A DNA stretch of 24,317 nucleotides, taken from positions 1-24,317 of the forward strand of contig JAEZHP010000178.1 of the NCBI GenBank assembly GCA_023416515.1, in the 5' to 3' direction. This stretch comes from Pseudomonadota bacterium (lineage in GTDB: Bacteria; Pseudomonadota; Alphaproteobacteria; Sphingomonadales; Sphingomonadaceae). The notes beneath the pieces are model-generated. The model was not told where the DNA came from and did not search any database. It saw only the letters and a program-made list of their open reading frames with translations. Made by a program: the position numbers and the translations under genes. Below, piece by piece: positions 6,547-15,238 of the stretch (position 1 is the first letter of the stretch; each line of letters opens with the position of its first letter).

Positions 6547-9141
6547 ATGAACATCGAGAAATTCACCGACCGCGCGCGTGGCTTCCTGCAATCGGCGCAG
6601 ACCGTCGCGACGCGGATGAACCACCAGAGGATCACTCCGGCGCATATCCTCAAGGCGCTGCTCGAGGACGAGCAGGGAATGGCCGCGGGCCTCATTGCCC
6701 GTGCGGGAGGAAATGCGAGCGTCGCGGTGCGGCGAATCGACGAGGAGCTGGCGCGCCAGCCGTCGGTCACGGGCACTGGCGCGTCGACTCCGGCAGGGCT
6801 CGACGCCGAGTCGCTTCGAGTGCTCGACCAGGCTGAGCAGATCGCTCAGAAGGCGGGCGATTCCTACGTCACCGTCGAGCGGCTGCTTCTTGCCCTGGCG
6901 CTCGCGACCACGACCGCCGCAGGCAAGGCGCTGGCCGAGGCGGGGGTGAAGCCCGAGGGGCTGAACGATGCCATCAACGAGCTTCGCGGCGGCCGAACCG
7001 CGGACACGCAGTCGGCCGAGGACCGTTATGACGCCCTCAAGAAATTCGCTCGCGACCTGACCGAGGCGGCGCGCGAGGGCAAGCTCGACCCCGTCATCGG
7101 CCGCGACGAGGAGATCCGCCGAACCGTCCAGATCCTCGCCCGCCGGACCAAGAACAATCCGGTGCTGATCGGCGAACCGGGAGTGGGCAAGACCGCGATC
7201 GCAGAAGGCCTGGCACTTCGAATCGCCAATGGCGACGTTCCCGACAGCCTCAAGGACCGGCGGCTGATGGCGCTCGACATGGGCAGCCTGATCGCCGGCG
7301 CCAAATATCGCGGCGAGTTCGAGGAGCGCCTGAAGGGCGTGCTCGATGAGGTCCGCCAGGCCGAGGGCGACATCATCCTGTTCATCGACGAGATGCACAC
7401 GCTGATCGGCGCCGGAAAGTCCGAGGGCGCGATGGATGCGTCCAACCTGCTGAAGCCGGCGCTTGCGCGCGGCGAGCTCCACTGCATCGGCGCGACCACG
7501 CTCGACGAGTATCGCAAGCATGTCGAGAAGGATCCCGCGCTCCAGCGGCGCTTCCAGCCGGTGTTCGTCGGTGAGCCCACGGTCGAGGATACGATCTCGA
7601 TCCTTCGCGGGCTCAAGGAGAAATATGAGCTCCACCACGGCGTTCGGATCACCGACAGCGCCCTGGTGTCCGCGGCGACCTTGTCGAACCGCTACATCAC
7701 CGACCGATTCCTTCCCGACAAGGCGATCGACCTGATGGACGAGGCCGCGTCGCGCCTGCGAATGGAGGTCGAGTCGAAGCCCGAGGAGATCGAGTCGCTC
7801 GACCGGCGGATCATCCAGCTCAAGATCGAGCGCGAGGCGCTTCGCAAGGAGACCGACCAGGCATCGAAAGACCGGCTCGAGGCGCTCGAGGCGGAGCTTT
7901 CCAAACTCGAGGAGCAGTCGGCGGAGCTGACCGCTCGCTGGAAGGCGGAAAAGGACAAGATCGCGGGCGAATCCAAGATCAAGGAGCAGCTCGACCAGGC
8001 GCGGCTCGAGCTCGAGCAGGCACAGCGGGCCGGCGACCTCGCCAAGGCGGGCGAGCTCCAGTACGGGCGCATCCCCGCGCTCGAGAAGCAGCTCGCCGAT
8101 GCCGCCGCGGCAAGCGAAGGGGCGATGCTGCGCGAGGAGGTCACCTCGGAGGACATCGCCGGCGTGGTCGCGCGCTGGACCGGAATCCCGATGGAGCGGA
8201 TGCTTGCGGGCGAGCGCGACAAGCTCCTCAAGATGGAAGAGCAGATCGGCAAACGCGTGATCGGCCAGGCGGCCGCGGTCGAGGCCGTTAGCCGCGCGAT
8301 CCGCCGTGCCCGAGCCGGCCTTCAGGACCCGAACCGGCCGATGGGCTCGTTCCTGTTCCTAGGGCCGACCGGGGTCGGCAAGACCGAGCTCACCAAGGCG
8401 CTCGCCGAATTCCTGTTCGACGACAGCGCGGCGATGGTCCGGATCGACATGTCCGAGTTCATGGAGAAGCATTCCGTCGCGCGCCTGATCGGCGCCCCGC
8501 CCGGCTATGTCGGCTATGAGGAAGGCGGCGTGCTGACCGAGGCGGTTCGGCGTCGGCCCTATCAGGTGGTGCTGTTCGACGAGGTCGAGAAGGCACATGG
8601 CGACGTGTTCAACATCCTCCTCCAGGTGCTCGACGACGGTCGTCTCACCGACGGCCAGGGACGGACGGTGGACTTCACCAACACGATCATCATCCTGACG
8701 TCGAACCTCGGCAGCCAATATCTGACGAGCCTCACCGACGACGAGGATGTCGGCAAGGTCGAGCCCCAGGTCATGGAGGTCGTTCGAGCCCATTTCCGGC
8801 CGGAATTCCTCAACCGGCTCGACGAGATCATCCTGTTCCACCGTCTCGCCGCCGAGCATATGGGCCCGATCGTCGACATCCAGGTCGAGCGGCTCGGGCG
8901 GCTGCTCGCCGACCGCAAGATCAGCCTCGACCTCAGCGACGGCGCTCGCGCCTGGCTCGGACGGGTCGGCTACGATCCCGTCTATGGCGCTCGGCCGCTC
9001 AAGCGGGCGGTCCAGAAATATCTGCAGGACCCGCTTGCCGACGCACTGCTCCGCGGTGACGTCCGCGACGGGCAGAGCGTGAGGGTGGACGAAGGCGATG
9101 GGAAGCTGATCCTGACCCCGACTGTGCAGATCGCCAAGTAG
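6547..9141 (+). CDS. clpB: ATP-dependent disaggregase chaperone ClpB
   Basis: An 864-aa cytoplasmic AAA+ hexameric chaperone that pulls polypeptides out of aggregates with DnaK. In order: the N-terminal Clp repeat domain (1-145), AAA-1 with Walker A GEPGVGKT (209-216) and Walker B LFIDEMHTL, a long charged coiled-coil middle domain (about 400-525) that distinguishes ClpB from ClpA, and AAA-2 with Walker A GPTGVGKT (606-613) and Walker B VLFDEVEKAH. The C-terminal domain includes GARPLKRAVQ. Length and all motifs are normal. The start ATG follows a clear ribosome binding site and a heat-shock-like promoter. It converges on the TPR/hydroxylase gene with 21 bases between; no clear terminator was found there. 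Confidence 0.98.
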   Translation: MNIEKFTDRARGFLQSAQTVATRMNHQRITPAHILKALLEDEQGMAAGLIARAGGNASVAVRRIDEELARQPSVTGTGASTPAGLDAESLRVLDQAEQIAQKAGDSYVTVERLLLALALATTTAAGKALAEAGVKPEGLNDAINELRGGRTADTQSAEDRYDALKKFARDLTEAAREGKLDPVIGRDEEIRRTVQILARRTKNNPVLIGEPGVGKTAIAEGLALRIANGDVPDSLKDRRLMALDMGSLIAGAKYRGEFEERLKGVLDEVRQAEGDIILFIDEMHTLIGAGKSEGAMDASNLLKPALARGELHCIGATTLDEYRKHVEKDPALQRRFQPVFVGEPTVEDTISILRGLKEKYELHHGVRITDSALVSAATLSNRYITDRFLPDKAIDLMDEAASRLRMEVESKPEEIESLDRRIIQLKIEREALRKETDQASKDRLEALEAELSKLEEQSAELTARWKAEKDKIAGESKIKEQLDQARLELEQAQRAGDLAKAGELQYGRIPALEKQLADAAAASEGAMLREEVTSEDIAGVVARWTGIPMERMLAGERDKLLKMEEQIGKRVIGQAAAVEAVSRAIRRARAGLQDPNRPMGSFLFLGPTGVGKTELTKALAEFLFDDSAAMVRIDMSEFMEKHSVARLIGAPPGYVGYEEGGVLTEAVRRRPYQVVLFDEVEKAHGDVFNILLQVLDDGRLTDGQGRTVDFTNTIIILTSNLGSQYLTSLTDDEDVGKVEPQVMEVVRAHFRPEFLNRLDEIILFHRLAAEHMGPIVDIQVERLGRLLADRKISLDLSDGARAWLGRVGYDPVYGARPLKRAVQKYLQDPLADALLRGDVRDGQSVRVDEGDGKLILTPTVQIAK

Positions 9142-9162
9142 AGGTGGCGGGGCGGGCCGGCG

Positions 9163-10431
9163 TCAGGCGGCGGCCGGCTCGTCCACGAGGGTGAAAAAGT
9201 CGGCGAGCAGCGCCCGCTCGTCCTCACTCAAATGCGGGTTCCAGACGTCGAAGATCAGGACCACGCGGTCGCGGTCGCTTCGATTCCAGGCCTCGTGGTT
9301 GATCGTGTCGTCGAACACGAAAGCCTCACCTTCTCTCCACGGCCGGATCTCGCCACCGACCCGGAACTCGCAGCCGTCCGGCACGATCAGCGGCAGGTGA
9401 ACGATCGACCGAGTGTTGGTCACCCCGGTGTGGGCGGGAATGTGGGCCCCGGCCTTGAGGATCGAGAAGAAGGCCGTAGGGGCCTTCCCCGGAACGATGT
9501 TCTGCGGCACCGCGGCGAGGGCGGCCGCGGTTTCGGGGCAGAGATCGCAGACGGGATCGTTGCGGACTCCATATTCCCACAGGAAGCAGGCGCTCCAGTC
9601 GAGATTGTTGTCGAGCGCCGACCATTTGTTCTGGGGCGTGCCGGCGTCCTGGCGGACATAGGGCCGGATCGCGTCGGCGCCGCTGGCGAGCAGCCGCTCT
9701 GCCTCGGCTCGGATGGCCGCAGTGCGGCTTTCCAACTCCTCGAGCCAGGGGAAGTGGCTTCGCTCGAAATATTCGTCAGCTGGTAGGAAGGGGAAGTGAA
9801 CCCCGGAACATTCGTTCGTGTAGATCGGGCGGCCGTGGAGGCTGTGGTCGACGCAGGCCTGGAAGCGGCGGGCGGCCGGGCCAAGCGCGGCTAGGCGGGC
9901 GGCGAGGGAAGTGTCGAGCTTGCGCTGAAGATCTGCGGCGTGGCGGGCAAGGAAAGCCTGCCCGCGCGTGAGCGCATCGGCCACCAACGGCGGGCGCTCC
10001 GGGGCCGCCATCGCCAGCTGGACGACGCCGCTCCATCGAAGCGCGGCGTCCCTATCTTCGCCGCGGCGTTCGTGGAGCTCGGCGAGGCGCAAGTTCGCGA
10101 CGAAATTGCGCTGGTCGGTAGCGAGCGCGCGGTCCAGTGCGGCGCGTTCACTGTGGTCGTCGGCGCGACCACGATGCGCCGTCGCGAGGTTTAGCCAGAG
10201 TGGAGTGGCTTCCGGATCGCGCTCCGCCGCGGATTCGAAGTGGCGCGCCGCGACTTCGAAGTTCCGGGCAGCAAGCGCCGACATTCCGAATGCGTTGAGT
10301 ATGCGGGGATCGCTCGGCTCACGCTCCAGAGCCTGGCCAAGAAGCCGCGTTTCTTCGTCGTGCCTGCCCTGGCGCCGCGCCTGTGCAGCGGCGGCGAGGA
10401 GCTGGTCCACTATGTCCGCCGGAGCCTCCAT
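9163..10431 (-). CDS. TPR protein with aspartyl/asparaginyl beta-hydroxylase-like domain
   Basis: A 422-aa protein with no signal peptide. Residues 10-165 are alanine-rich helical TPR-like repeats. Residues about 195-415 match the aspartyl/asparaginyl beta-hydroxylase family, Fe(II)/2-oxoglutarate dioxygenases that hydroxylate Asp, Asn or related residues. The signature HTGVTNTRSIVHLPL has the first iron His (H334) and the likely 2-oxoglutarate-contact His (H345). FDDTINHEAWN has the second iron His (H379), and FDVWNP closes the core. The H334-H379 spacing agrees with the two-His iron site of animal AspH. The ATG at 10431 lacks a good ribosome binding site. By analogy with AspH the TPR part may dock a protein substrate, but none is known. 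Nearby sulfotransferase-like and TonB receptor genes suggest a shared role (inference). Confidence 0.82.
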   Translation of the reverse strand: MEAPADIVDQLLAAAAQARRQGRHDEETRLLGQALEREPSDPRILNAFGMSALAARNFEVAARHFESAAERDPEATPLWLNLATAHRGRADDHSERAALDRALATDQRNFVANLRLAELHERRGEDRDAALRWSGVVQLAMAAPERPPLVADALTRGQAFLARHAADLQRKLDTSLAARLAALGPAARRFQACVDHSLHGRPIYTNECSGVHFPFLPADEYFERSHFPWLEELESRTAAIRAEAERLLASGADAIRPYVRQDAGTPQNKWSALDNNLDWSACFLWEYGVRNDPVCDLCPETAAALAAVPQNIVPGKAPTAFFSILKAGAHIPAHTGVTNTRSIVHLPLIVPDGCEFRVGGEIRPWREGEAFVFDDTINHEAWNRSDRDRVVLIFDVWNPHLSEDERALLADFFTLVDEPAAA

Positions 10432-10488
10432 GGCGCCGGCTTAGGCAGCACATCGCCGATCCGCAAGGCAGCCAAAGCGCCGGTCGGC

Positions 10489-10779
10489 CTATTCCCCGCC
10501 GCCCGGGCGGCTCATCGACCGATCCATTTCATATTGCGTGTTTTCGCGGGCGGCGCGCGCGATCTGATCCCATTCGGCCCGGGTGAAGCAGCGGCGGCGG
10601 CGGCGCGCGAGCGAACCGGTCTCGATCTCGGAGCGGCAAATCCGGCGCTCGCTGTCCTGAGCTCGAGGACGCTGCGTCTCCCCGCCCGTTGAGCCCTCCT
10701 GGGCACCCGCCGACGAGGCCGGAAGAGCGAACAGCAGCGCGACGGACGCTGCACCGACCAACTTGGCAATCCCGGCCAT
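10489..10779 (-). CDS. Small secreted protein with a conserved Cys pair
   Basis: A 96-aa protein of unknown function. The N-terminus is a signal peptide (AKLVGAASVALLFALPASSAGA), so it is probably periplasmic. The mature part has the pattern RICR-x(14)-RRCFT followed by the helix RAEWDQIARAARE. The two cysteines, 15-20 residues apart and flanked by Arg, resemble a family of small sphingomonad exported proteins (from memory), in which the Cys pair could form a disulfide. The ATG at 10779 has GGGAG about 8 bases upstream, which supports it as a real gene. It lies 57 bases upstream of the TPR/hydroxylase gene on the same strand. It could be co-transcribed with it. Confidence 0.7.
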   Translation of the reverse strand: MAGIAKLVGAASVALLFALPASSAGAQEGSTGGETQRPRAQDSERRICRSEIETGSLARRRRRCFTRAEWDQIARAARENTQYEMDRSMSRPGGGE

Positions 10780-10880
10780 GACAAGCTCCCACTATCCCTT
10801 ACGGAGTGCATAGCACCCCGAACGCCACGATTGAAGCAGGTGAGTTGCACGCATCAGACGCCTTGCGCAACTATTGAACC

Positions 10881-10896
10881 CCCGGCGGTAGCCGGG
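10881..10896 (+). promoter_or_regulatory. GC-rich hairpin just before the sulfotransferase-like start
   Basis: A perfect 6-bp stem CCCGGC / GCCGGG with a GGTA loop ends 14 bases before the ATG at 10911. No purine-rich ribosome binding site lies between hairpin and ATG. It is not followed by a U-tract, so it is not a terminator. A role in translation control is only a guess. Confidence 0.3.
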
Positions 10897-10910
10897 CACA
10901 AGCTGCGGCC

Positions 10911-11942
10911 ATGGCCACTGCACCCGAACCCGCGGATCTGGTTCGCGATTCGGCATGGTTGCCGCATCGCTATGACGAGAATGGGGATGCATTTCGGTTC
11001 GTGCACGTGCCGCGTGCGGTCCATCGCAAAGCGACCTTCCTGACCGACGAGTTCCTGCCCGGCGCGGACCGGCCCGTGGCGATCGACCGAGCCGCCGCAC
11101 TTGCCGCCGCTCCGCCTCCGGCGCCCGTTCACTTCATTTTCCACTCGGCCTATTGCTGCTCGACGCTTCTGGCACGCGCTTTCGACCGGCCCGGGAGCGT
11201 CATGGGCCTTAAGGAACCGGTGGTCCTCAATGACCTTAGCGGATGGCGGCATCGCGGGGCCCAGCCGCGACAGCTCGCGCTCGTGCTCGACCATGCGTTG
11301 CGGCTTCTCGAGCGGCCGTTCACGCCCGGCGAGGCGGTCGTCATCAAGCCATCCAACCTGATCAATGTGTTGGCGCCTGCGATGCTCGCGATGCGGCCGC
11401 AGTCGCACGCCCTGCTACTCTATGCGCCGCTGCCGCTCTACCTCGCTTCCATCGCCAAGAAAGGGATGTGGGGGCGGTTGTGGGTGCGCGAGCTGCTGTC
11501 GAAGCAGCTCAAGGACGGGATTATCGGCTACGGCTTTTCGCCCGAGGATCATCTTCGCCACACCGACCTGCAGGTGGCTGCGATCGGCTGGCTTGCGCAA
11601 CACGCCCTGTTCCAGCGCCTGGTTGAGCAGTTTGGTGAAGACCGGGTGCGGACTCTCGACAGCGAGGCGTTGCTGGACAGCCCGCGCGAAGCGATGGCCC
11701 GGCTGACCGCGCTGTTCGGGCTGGATTGGACCGACGATAGGATCGCCGAAGTCGTTCAGGGGGAGGCCTTTCAGCGGCACTCCAAGCTCGACACCGCCTA
11801 TGGCGCCGAAGAGCGCCAGGCGGAACAGCGTGCAAGTGCCGGGGCGCATTCCGACGAGGTGGAGAAGGTGACGGTTTGGGCCGAAGCCGTGGCCGCAAGT
11901 GCCGGTCAGTCGACCACCCTGTCGGCGCCGCTGCTCGGCTAG
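10911..11942 (+). CDS. Sulfotransferase-like P-loop protein of unknown function
   Basis: A 343-aa cytoplasmic-type protein. After an N-terminal block (WLPHRYDE near residue 16, HRKATFLTDEFL near 38), a strand-loop-helix HFIFHSAYCCSTLLARAFD (74-92) resembles the PAPS-binding P-loop of sulfotransferases, normally with Arg-Ser/Thr-Gly where this has Tyr-Cys-Cys. The 3'-phosphate-binding region was not clearly identified; IKPSNL (146-151) may correspond to the loop after the second strand. The C-terminal third is helical, as in that family. True PAPS use is uncertain: it may be a divergent or degenerate member. The ATG at 10911 lacks a clear ribosome binding site, but no better in-frame start lies upstream. 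It is divergent from the small secreted gene and converges on the TonB receptor gene. Confidence 0.6.
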   Translation: MATAPEPADLVRDSAWLPHRYDENGDAFRFVHVPRAVHRKATFLTDEFLPGADRPVAIDRAAALAAAPPPAPVHFIFHSAYCCSTLLARAFDRPGSVMGLKEPVVLNDLSGWRHRGAQPRQLALVLDHALRLLERPFTPGEAVVIKPSNLINVLAPAMLAMRPQSHALLLYAPLPLYLASIAKKGMWGRLWVRELLSKQLKDGIIGYGFSPEDHLRHTDLQVAAIGWLAQHALFQRLVEQFGEDRVRTLDSEALLDSPREAMARLTALFGLDWTDDRIAEVVQGEAFQRHSKLDTAYGAEERQAEQRASAGAHSDEVEKVTVWAEAVAASAGQSTTLSAPLLG

Positions 11943-12011
11943 ACTCGGCCCGGAACCGCGATCAGGGCGGCGCCCGTCCACCCTAAGCACAAACTGAGCC
12001 CCAAATGAAAA

Positions 12012-12033
12012 GGGCGGGTCCGAAGACCCGCCC
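12012..12033. terminator. Terminator between the sulfotransferase-like gene and the TonB receptor gene
   Basis: A perfect 9-bp stem GGGCGGGTC / GACCCGCCC has a CGAA tetraloop. On the minus strand the stem is followed by TTTTCATTT, a good terminator for the receptor gene. On the plus strand the tail is TCCCATTCTT, usable but weaker for the gene that ends at 11942. Confidence 0.85.
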
Positions 12034-12062
12034 TCCCATTCTTAGATAGCGCGTTCCTTGGA

Positions 12063-15000
12063 TTAGAAGCGCAGGCGCGCACCCGCCACGAAGCGGCGGC
12101 CCAGCGCGTCGTAAGTCGCCGGGAAGGTGTTGCCGCTGCCGAAGGTGGTCGAACCGACGCCGGAGCCAACGATCGGCGGATCCTGATCGAGCAGGTTCTG
12201 GATGCCGAAGGTGAACGTGAAGTTGTCGTTCACGTTGAAGCGCGTCGTCAGGTCGAAGTAATCGTGCGCATCGATGTGGTTGAAGTCGAGGACTCGACCG
12301 CCGAGGCCCGGAACCGGCCCGCTGAAGGCCGGATCGGTGTCGGCGAACTCGTAGGCGACGGCACCGATGTGGCGCCACAGCAACGAAACGTCGACGTTCC
12401 CGAAGGTCAAAGTAGTGCGCTGAGACCAGGAGAATTCCGGCTGGATCGAGCCGACCGACGGAGCCGCCGGCGAACCGCAGTTCGCGCTGTAGACGGCGAC
12501 GCAGTCGCGGACGACCGAGACCGGGTTGGCCTGGAACTCGTTGGACATCGTCCAGTTGCCGACGAAGCTCAACGCGAGCTGAGCGAAGCCGATATCGCGG
12601 CTGTAGTTGAGCGTCAGGTCGATGCCATCCGTGCGGATCGTGCCGAGGTTCGACAGAGCGGCCGCGATGCCCGGGACGATCGCCGGATCGCCCGACAGAC
12701 CGCCGTCGGTCGGGTTGCGGCGGATCGACAAGCAGTCCGGGTTGGTCGGGCTGAGATTGCCGCTGTTGAAGCAGGCGTTGATCGCGTCGTCCGGGGTCGG
12801 AGTCGTGATCGCTCCGTTGATCCGGATGTTGTAGTAATCGATCGACATCGAGAAGCCGGGCAGGAAGTCCGGCTGGATGACCGCACCGGCCGTCCAGCTG
12901 TCGGCGACTTCCGGCTCGAGGTTGATGTTACCACCGGTCGTGACGTTGGCCTGACCAGCAGCCGGCTGCGGAATGAACCCGATCGAGCTCGCCGGAGCTC
13001 CCTGAGCGATACAGACATCGCGCAGCGCGCCGGTCGGTGCCGGGCGGCCCGGGATCGCCGCACCATTGTCGTCGATGTTGGCGCAAGGATCGTTGTTCAG
13101 GTTGGTCAGAACGGTGTTCACCGGGGCGAACAGCTCGTTGATGTTCGGAGCGCGCACCGAGTGGGCATAGTTGCCGCGGAAGCGCAGGCCGTCCATCGGC
13201 TCCCAAGTGCCGCCGACCTTCCAAGTGAAGGTATCGAAGGTCGGGTCGTTCGGAGCGTCGATCGAATATTGCGAGTAGCGGGCGCCGGCCTCGAGGGTCA
13301 GCTCGTTGAAGAACGGACGGTCGGCGATGATCGGCAGGATGAGTTCGCCGAACGCCTCGTAGACGTCGAAGCCGCCGCTGATGTTCGGGGCAGCGCCGCC
13401 GGCGCCGCCAAGGTCGCCCGACTGCGACAGCAGATCCGACTCCTGGCTGGCCCGATACTCACGGAACTCGCCACCGACCGCGAAGCCGATCGCCTCGGCC
13501 GCCCACGGCATCGTGTAGCCGACGTCGCCCGAGATGACGCCGCGCACCTGGGACATCGAGGTGACGGTGGCGACGGTGCTGTTGGCCGTGAGGAAGGCGT
13601 TCTGCTCCGGGGTGATCGAGCTGGCGCTGCCGAACACGTTGAGCGGGACGCAGCCGTTCGACGCATCGAAGCAGCCGTTCGGACCGGCAAGCAAAGCCTG
13701 ACGGACGCGCGAGTTCAGATAATAGCCCTGCTGGACCTGGTTCTGCTCGCTCTCACCGTAGGAACCGAACAGGTCATAATCGATCGACTCGGTGATCCCA
13801 CCGCGAATGCCGACGCGATAGTCGAAATACTGGGTGGTGAAGTCGCTGATGCGCGGCCCGAATTCGGACGCACGACGGCGAAGCTCGACATTGACCTGGC
13901 GATAGTTCGGGTCGGTCGGACCCGTCGCAGTCGCCGCCGCAGCGCATTCCGCCGGCGAGAAGCGCGGCGTGAACCCGACACCGGGATTGGTATCGAAATT
14001 ACAGAAGGCGTTGCGCGTGGCCGCCGTCAGGAACGGGTTGTTCAGAGGAATGTCGACCAGGATGCCGAACGCGCCCGACGGTGCAACGATCGTGCTGACC
14101 GTCTGCTTCGAGAACAGGCCCCGCGCATAGACTTCGACCGCGTCGGAAACCTCGTAGCGCGCCGCGCCATACATGTTGAAGCGCTCGAACGGCGTCTGGA
14201 AGATGTTGAACGGGTTGAAGTTGAACGGCGTGAACGCCGTCGTCTGGTTGAACGCTCCGCCACCCGGGGCGATCTGGAAGAGGCCTTGAACGTTGGCGCA
14301 GGCGGGCTGACCAGCACCTCCGCAGTTCTGGGTGACCGAGTCGCGACCGGTCGGGTTCACGCCGGAGATGCGCGCCGGCGACGGGGCAAGGCCCGAGCCG
14401 CCATTGGCGCCGCTGAACGAGTCGATCGAGAAGAGCGAGAACGGACGGTCGCCCTGGTAGACCGGATCCGCTTCCTGATAGCCGACGCTGAACACGGCGT
14501 TGCCGCGGCCGTCGTCGAAGTTGGCGCCGATGGTGACGTCGGCGCGGAAGGTGTGGCCATCGCCCCGCTCGGTGATCTGGTTCGACAGGTTGACGTCGAC
14601 GCCGGCGAAGTCCTGCCGAGTGATGAAGTTGACCACGCCCGAGATCGCGTCGGCGCCGTAGGTGGTCGATGCACCGCCGGTCAGCACGTCGACGCGCTGG
14701 ACGAGCGCCAGCGGAATGTTGTTGAGGTCGACACGGCCGAGGAGGTCGCCCGGAGCCACCCGAACGCCGTCGAGCAGCGTCAGGTTGCGGTTGGAGCCGA
14801 GGCCGCGGAGGTCGACGAACGCCTGGCCGCCGTTGCCGTTGTTAACGGCCGAACCGATCGCCGGAACCGCACCAGGCAGCTCACGAAGCAATTCTTCGGC
14901 GACGTTCGCCTGCTGGAGGTCGATTTCGTCCTCGCCGATGGCATTGACCGGCGCCGAGGATACGAGGTTGGGGTTGCGAATGAGGGTGCCGGTGACGACG

Positions 15001-15167
15001 ACGGTGTCGTCGGTCTGGGTCTCCTGAAGCGTCTGCTCGGTCAGCGGCTCCGTCTGCTGCAGAGGCTGGCCGTCCTGAGCAAATGCCGGCGACGCGGCAA
15101 AGATCGCCGAAGCCGCGATCGTGGTTCCGAGCAGCCGGATCTGCAGCTGCTTGCTCCGATTAGTCAT
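12063..15167 (-). CDS. TonB-dependent outer membrane receptor
   Basis: A 1034-aa outer membrane receptor that would import a ligand using TonB-ExbBD energy. The signal peptide ends near residue 30 (SPAFA). A Gln/Thr-rich linker precedes the TonB-box-like VVVTGTLIR (56-64). The plug domain follows, with LRGLGSNRNLTLLDGVRV and YGADAISGVVNFITR (about 70-190), then a large beta-barrel with many aromatic-ended strands. The C-terminus is FVAGARLRF with the terminal Phe needed for outer membrane assembly. Plug motifs and size fit the family abundant in Sphingomonadales, Caulobacter and Xanthomonas that takes up glycans, peptides or other large molecules. The ATG at 15167 is chosen over an upstream in-frame start because AAGGGG lies 6 bases before it and it opens the signal peptide. 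The ligand cannot be told from sequence. Confidence 0.95.
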   Translation of the reverse strand: MTNRSKQLQIRLLGTTIAASAIFAASPAFAQDGQPLQQTEPLTEQTLQETQTDDTVVVTGTLIRNPNLVSSAPVNAIGEDEIDLQQANVAEELLRELPGAVPAIGSAVNNGNGGQAFVDLRGLGSNRNLTLLDGVRVAPGDLLGRVDLNNIPLALVQRVDVLTGGASTTYGADAISGVVNFITRQDFAGVDVNLSNQITERGDGHTFRADVTIGANFDDGRGNAVFSVGYQEADPVYQGDRPFSLFSIDSFSGANGGSGLAPSPARISGVNPTGRDSVTQNCGGAGQPACANVQGLFQIAPGGGAFNQTTAFTPFNFNPFNIFQTPFERFNMYGAARYEVSDAVEVYARGLFSKQTVSTIVAPSGAFGILVDIPLNNPFLTAATRNAFCNFDTNPGVGFTPRFSPAECAAAATATGPTDPNYRQVNVELRRRASEFGPRISDFTTQYFDYRVGIRGGITESIDYDLFGSYGESEQNQVQQGYYLNSRVRQALLAGPNGCFDASNGCVPLNVFGSASSITPEQNAFLTANSTVATVTSMSQVRGVISGDVGYTMPWAAEAIGFAVGGEFREYRASQESDLLSQSGDLGGAGGAAPNISGGFDVYEAFGELILPIIADRPFFNELTLEAGARYSQYSIDAPNDPTFDTFTWKVGGTWEPMDGLRFRGNYAHSVRAPNINELFAPVNTVLTNLNNDPCANIDDNGAAIPGRPAPTGALRDVCIAQGAPASSIGFIPQPAAGQANVTTGGNINLEPEVADSWTAGAVIQPDFLPGFSMSIDYYNIRINGAITTPTPDDAINACFNSGNLSPTNPDCLSIRRNPTDGGLSGDPAIVPGIAAALSNLGTIRTDGIDLTLNYSRDIGFAQLALSFVGNWTMSNEFQANPVSVVRDCVAVYSANCGSPAAPSVGSIQPEFSWSQRTTLTFGNVDVSLLWRHIGAVAYEFADTDPAFSGPVPGLGGRVLDFNHIDAHDYFDLTTRFNVNDNFTFTFGIQNLLDQDPPIVGSGVGSTTFGSGNTFPATYDALGRRFVAGARLRF

Positions 15168-15185
15168 GTTTAACCCCTTCCCACC

Positions 15186-15199
15186 GCGCCCATGGGCGC
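15186..15199. promoter_or_regulatory. 14-bp perfect palindrome in the TonB receptor leader
   Basis: GCGCCCATGGGCGC is its own reverse complement. It lies 19 bases upstream of the receptor start codon, just before its ribosome binding site. With no loop it fits a dimeric protein-binding site better than an RNA hairpin. No known regulator is recognised, and in GC-rich DNA chance cannot be excluded. Confidence 0.3.
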
Positions 15200-15238
15200 C
15201 AATCACACGGACAGAATGGGCCTGCCCGTAACAATGCC

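Noticed and set aside
5929..7638. 569-aa minus-strand frame opposite clpB and overlapping the M16 gene
   Set aside because: It crosses the divergent promoter region and overlaps two certain genes; no protein motif.
9142..9162. Terminator between clpB and the TPR/hydroxylase gene
   Set aside because: GCCGGC repeats are present nearby but there is no U-tract, and the gap is only 21 bases.
12264..15173. 969-aa open frame on the plus strand, opposite the TonB receptor gene
   Set aside because: Composition is Arg/Ala/Asp/Val-rich with no domain or signal. Long antisense frames are expected opposite GC-rich genes, and the minus-strand frame is a clear receptor.
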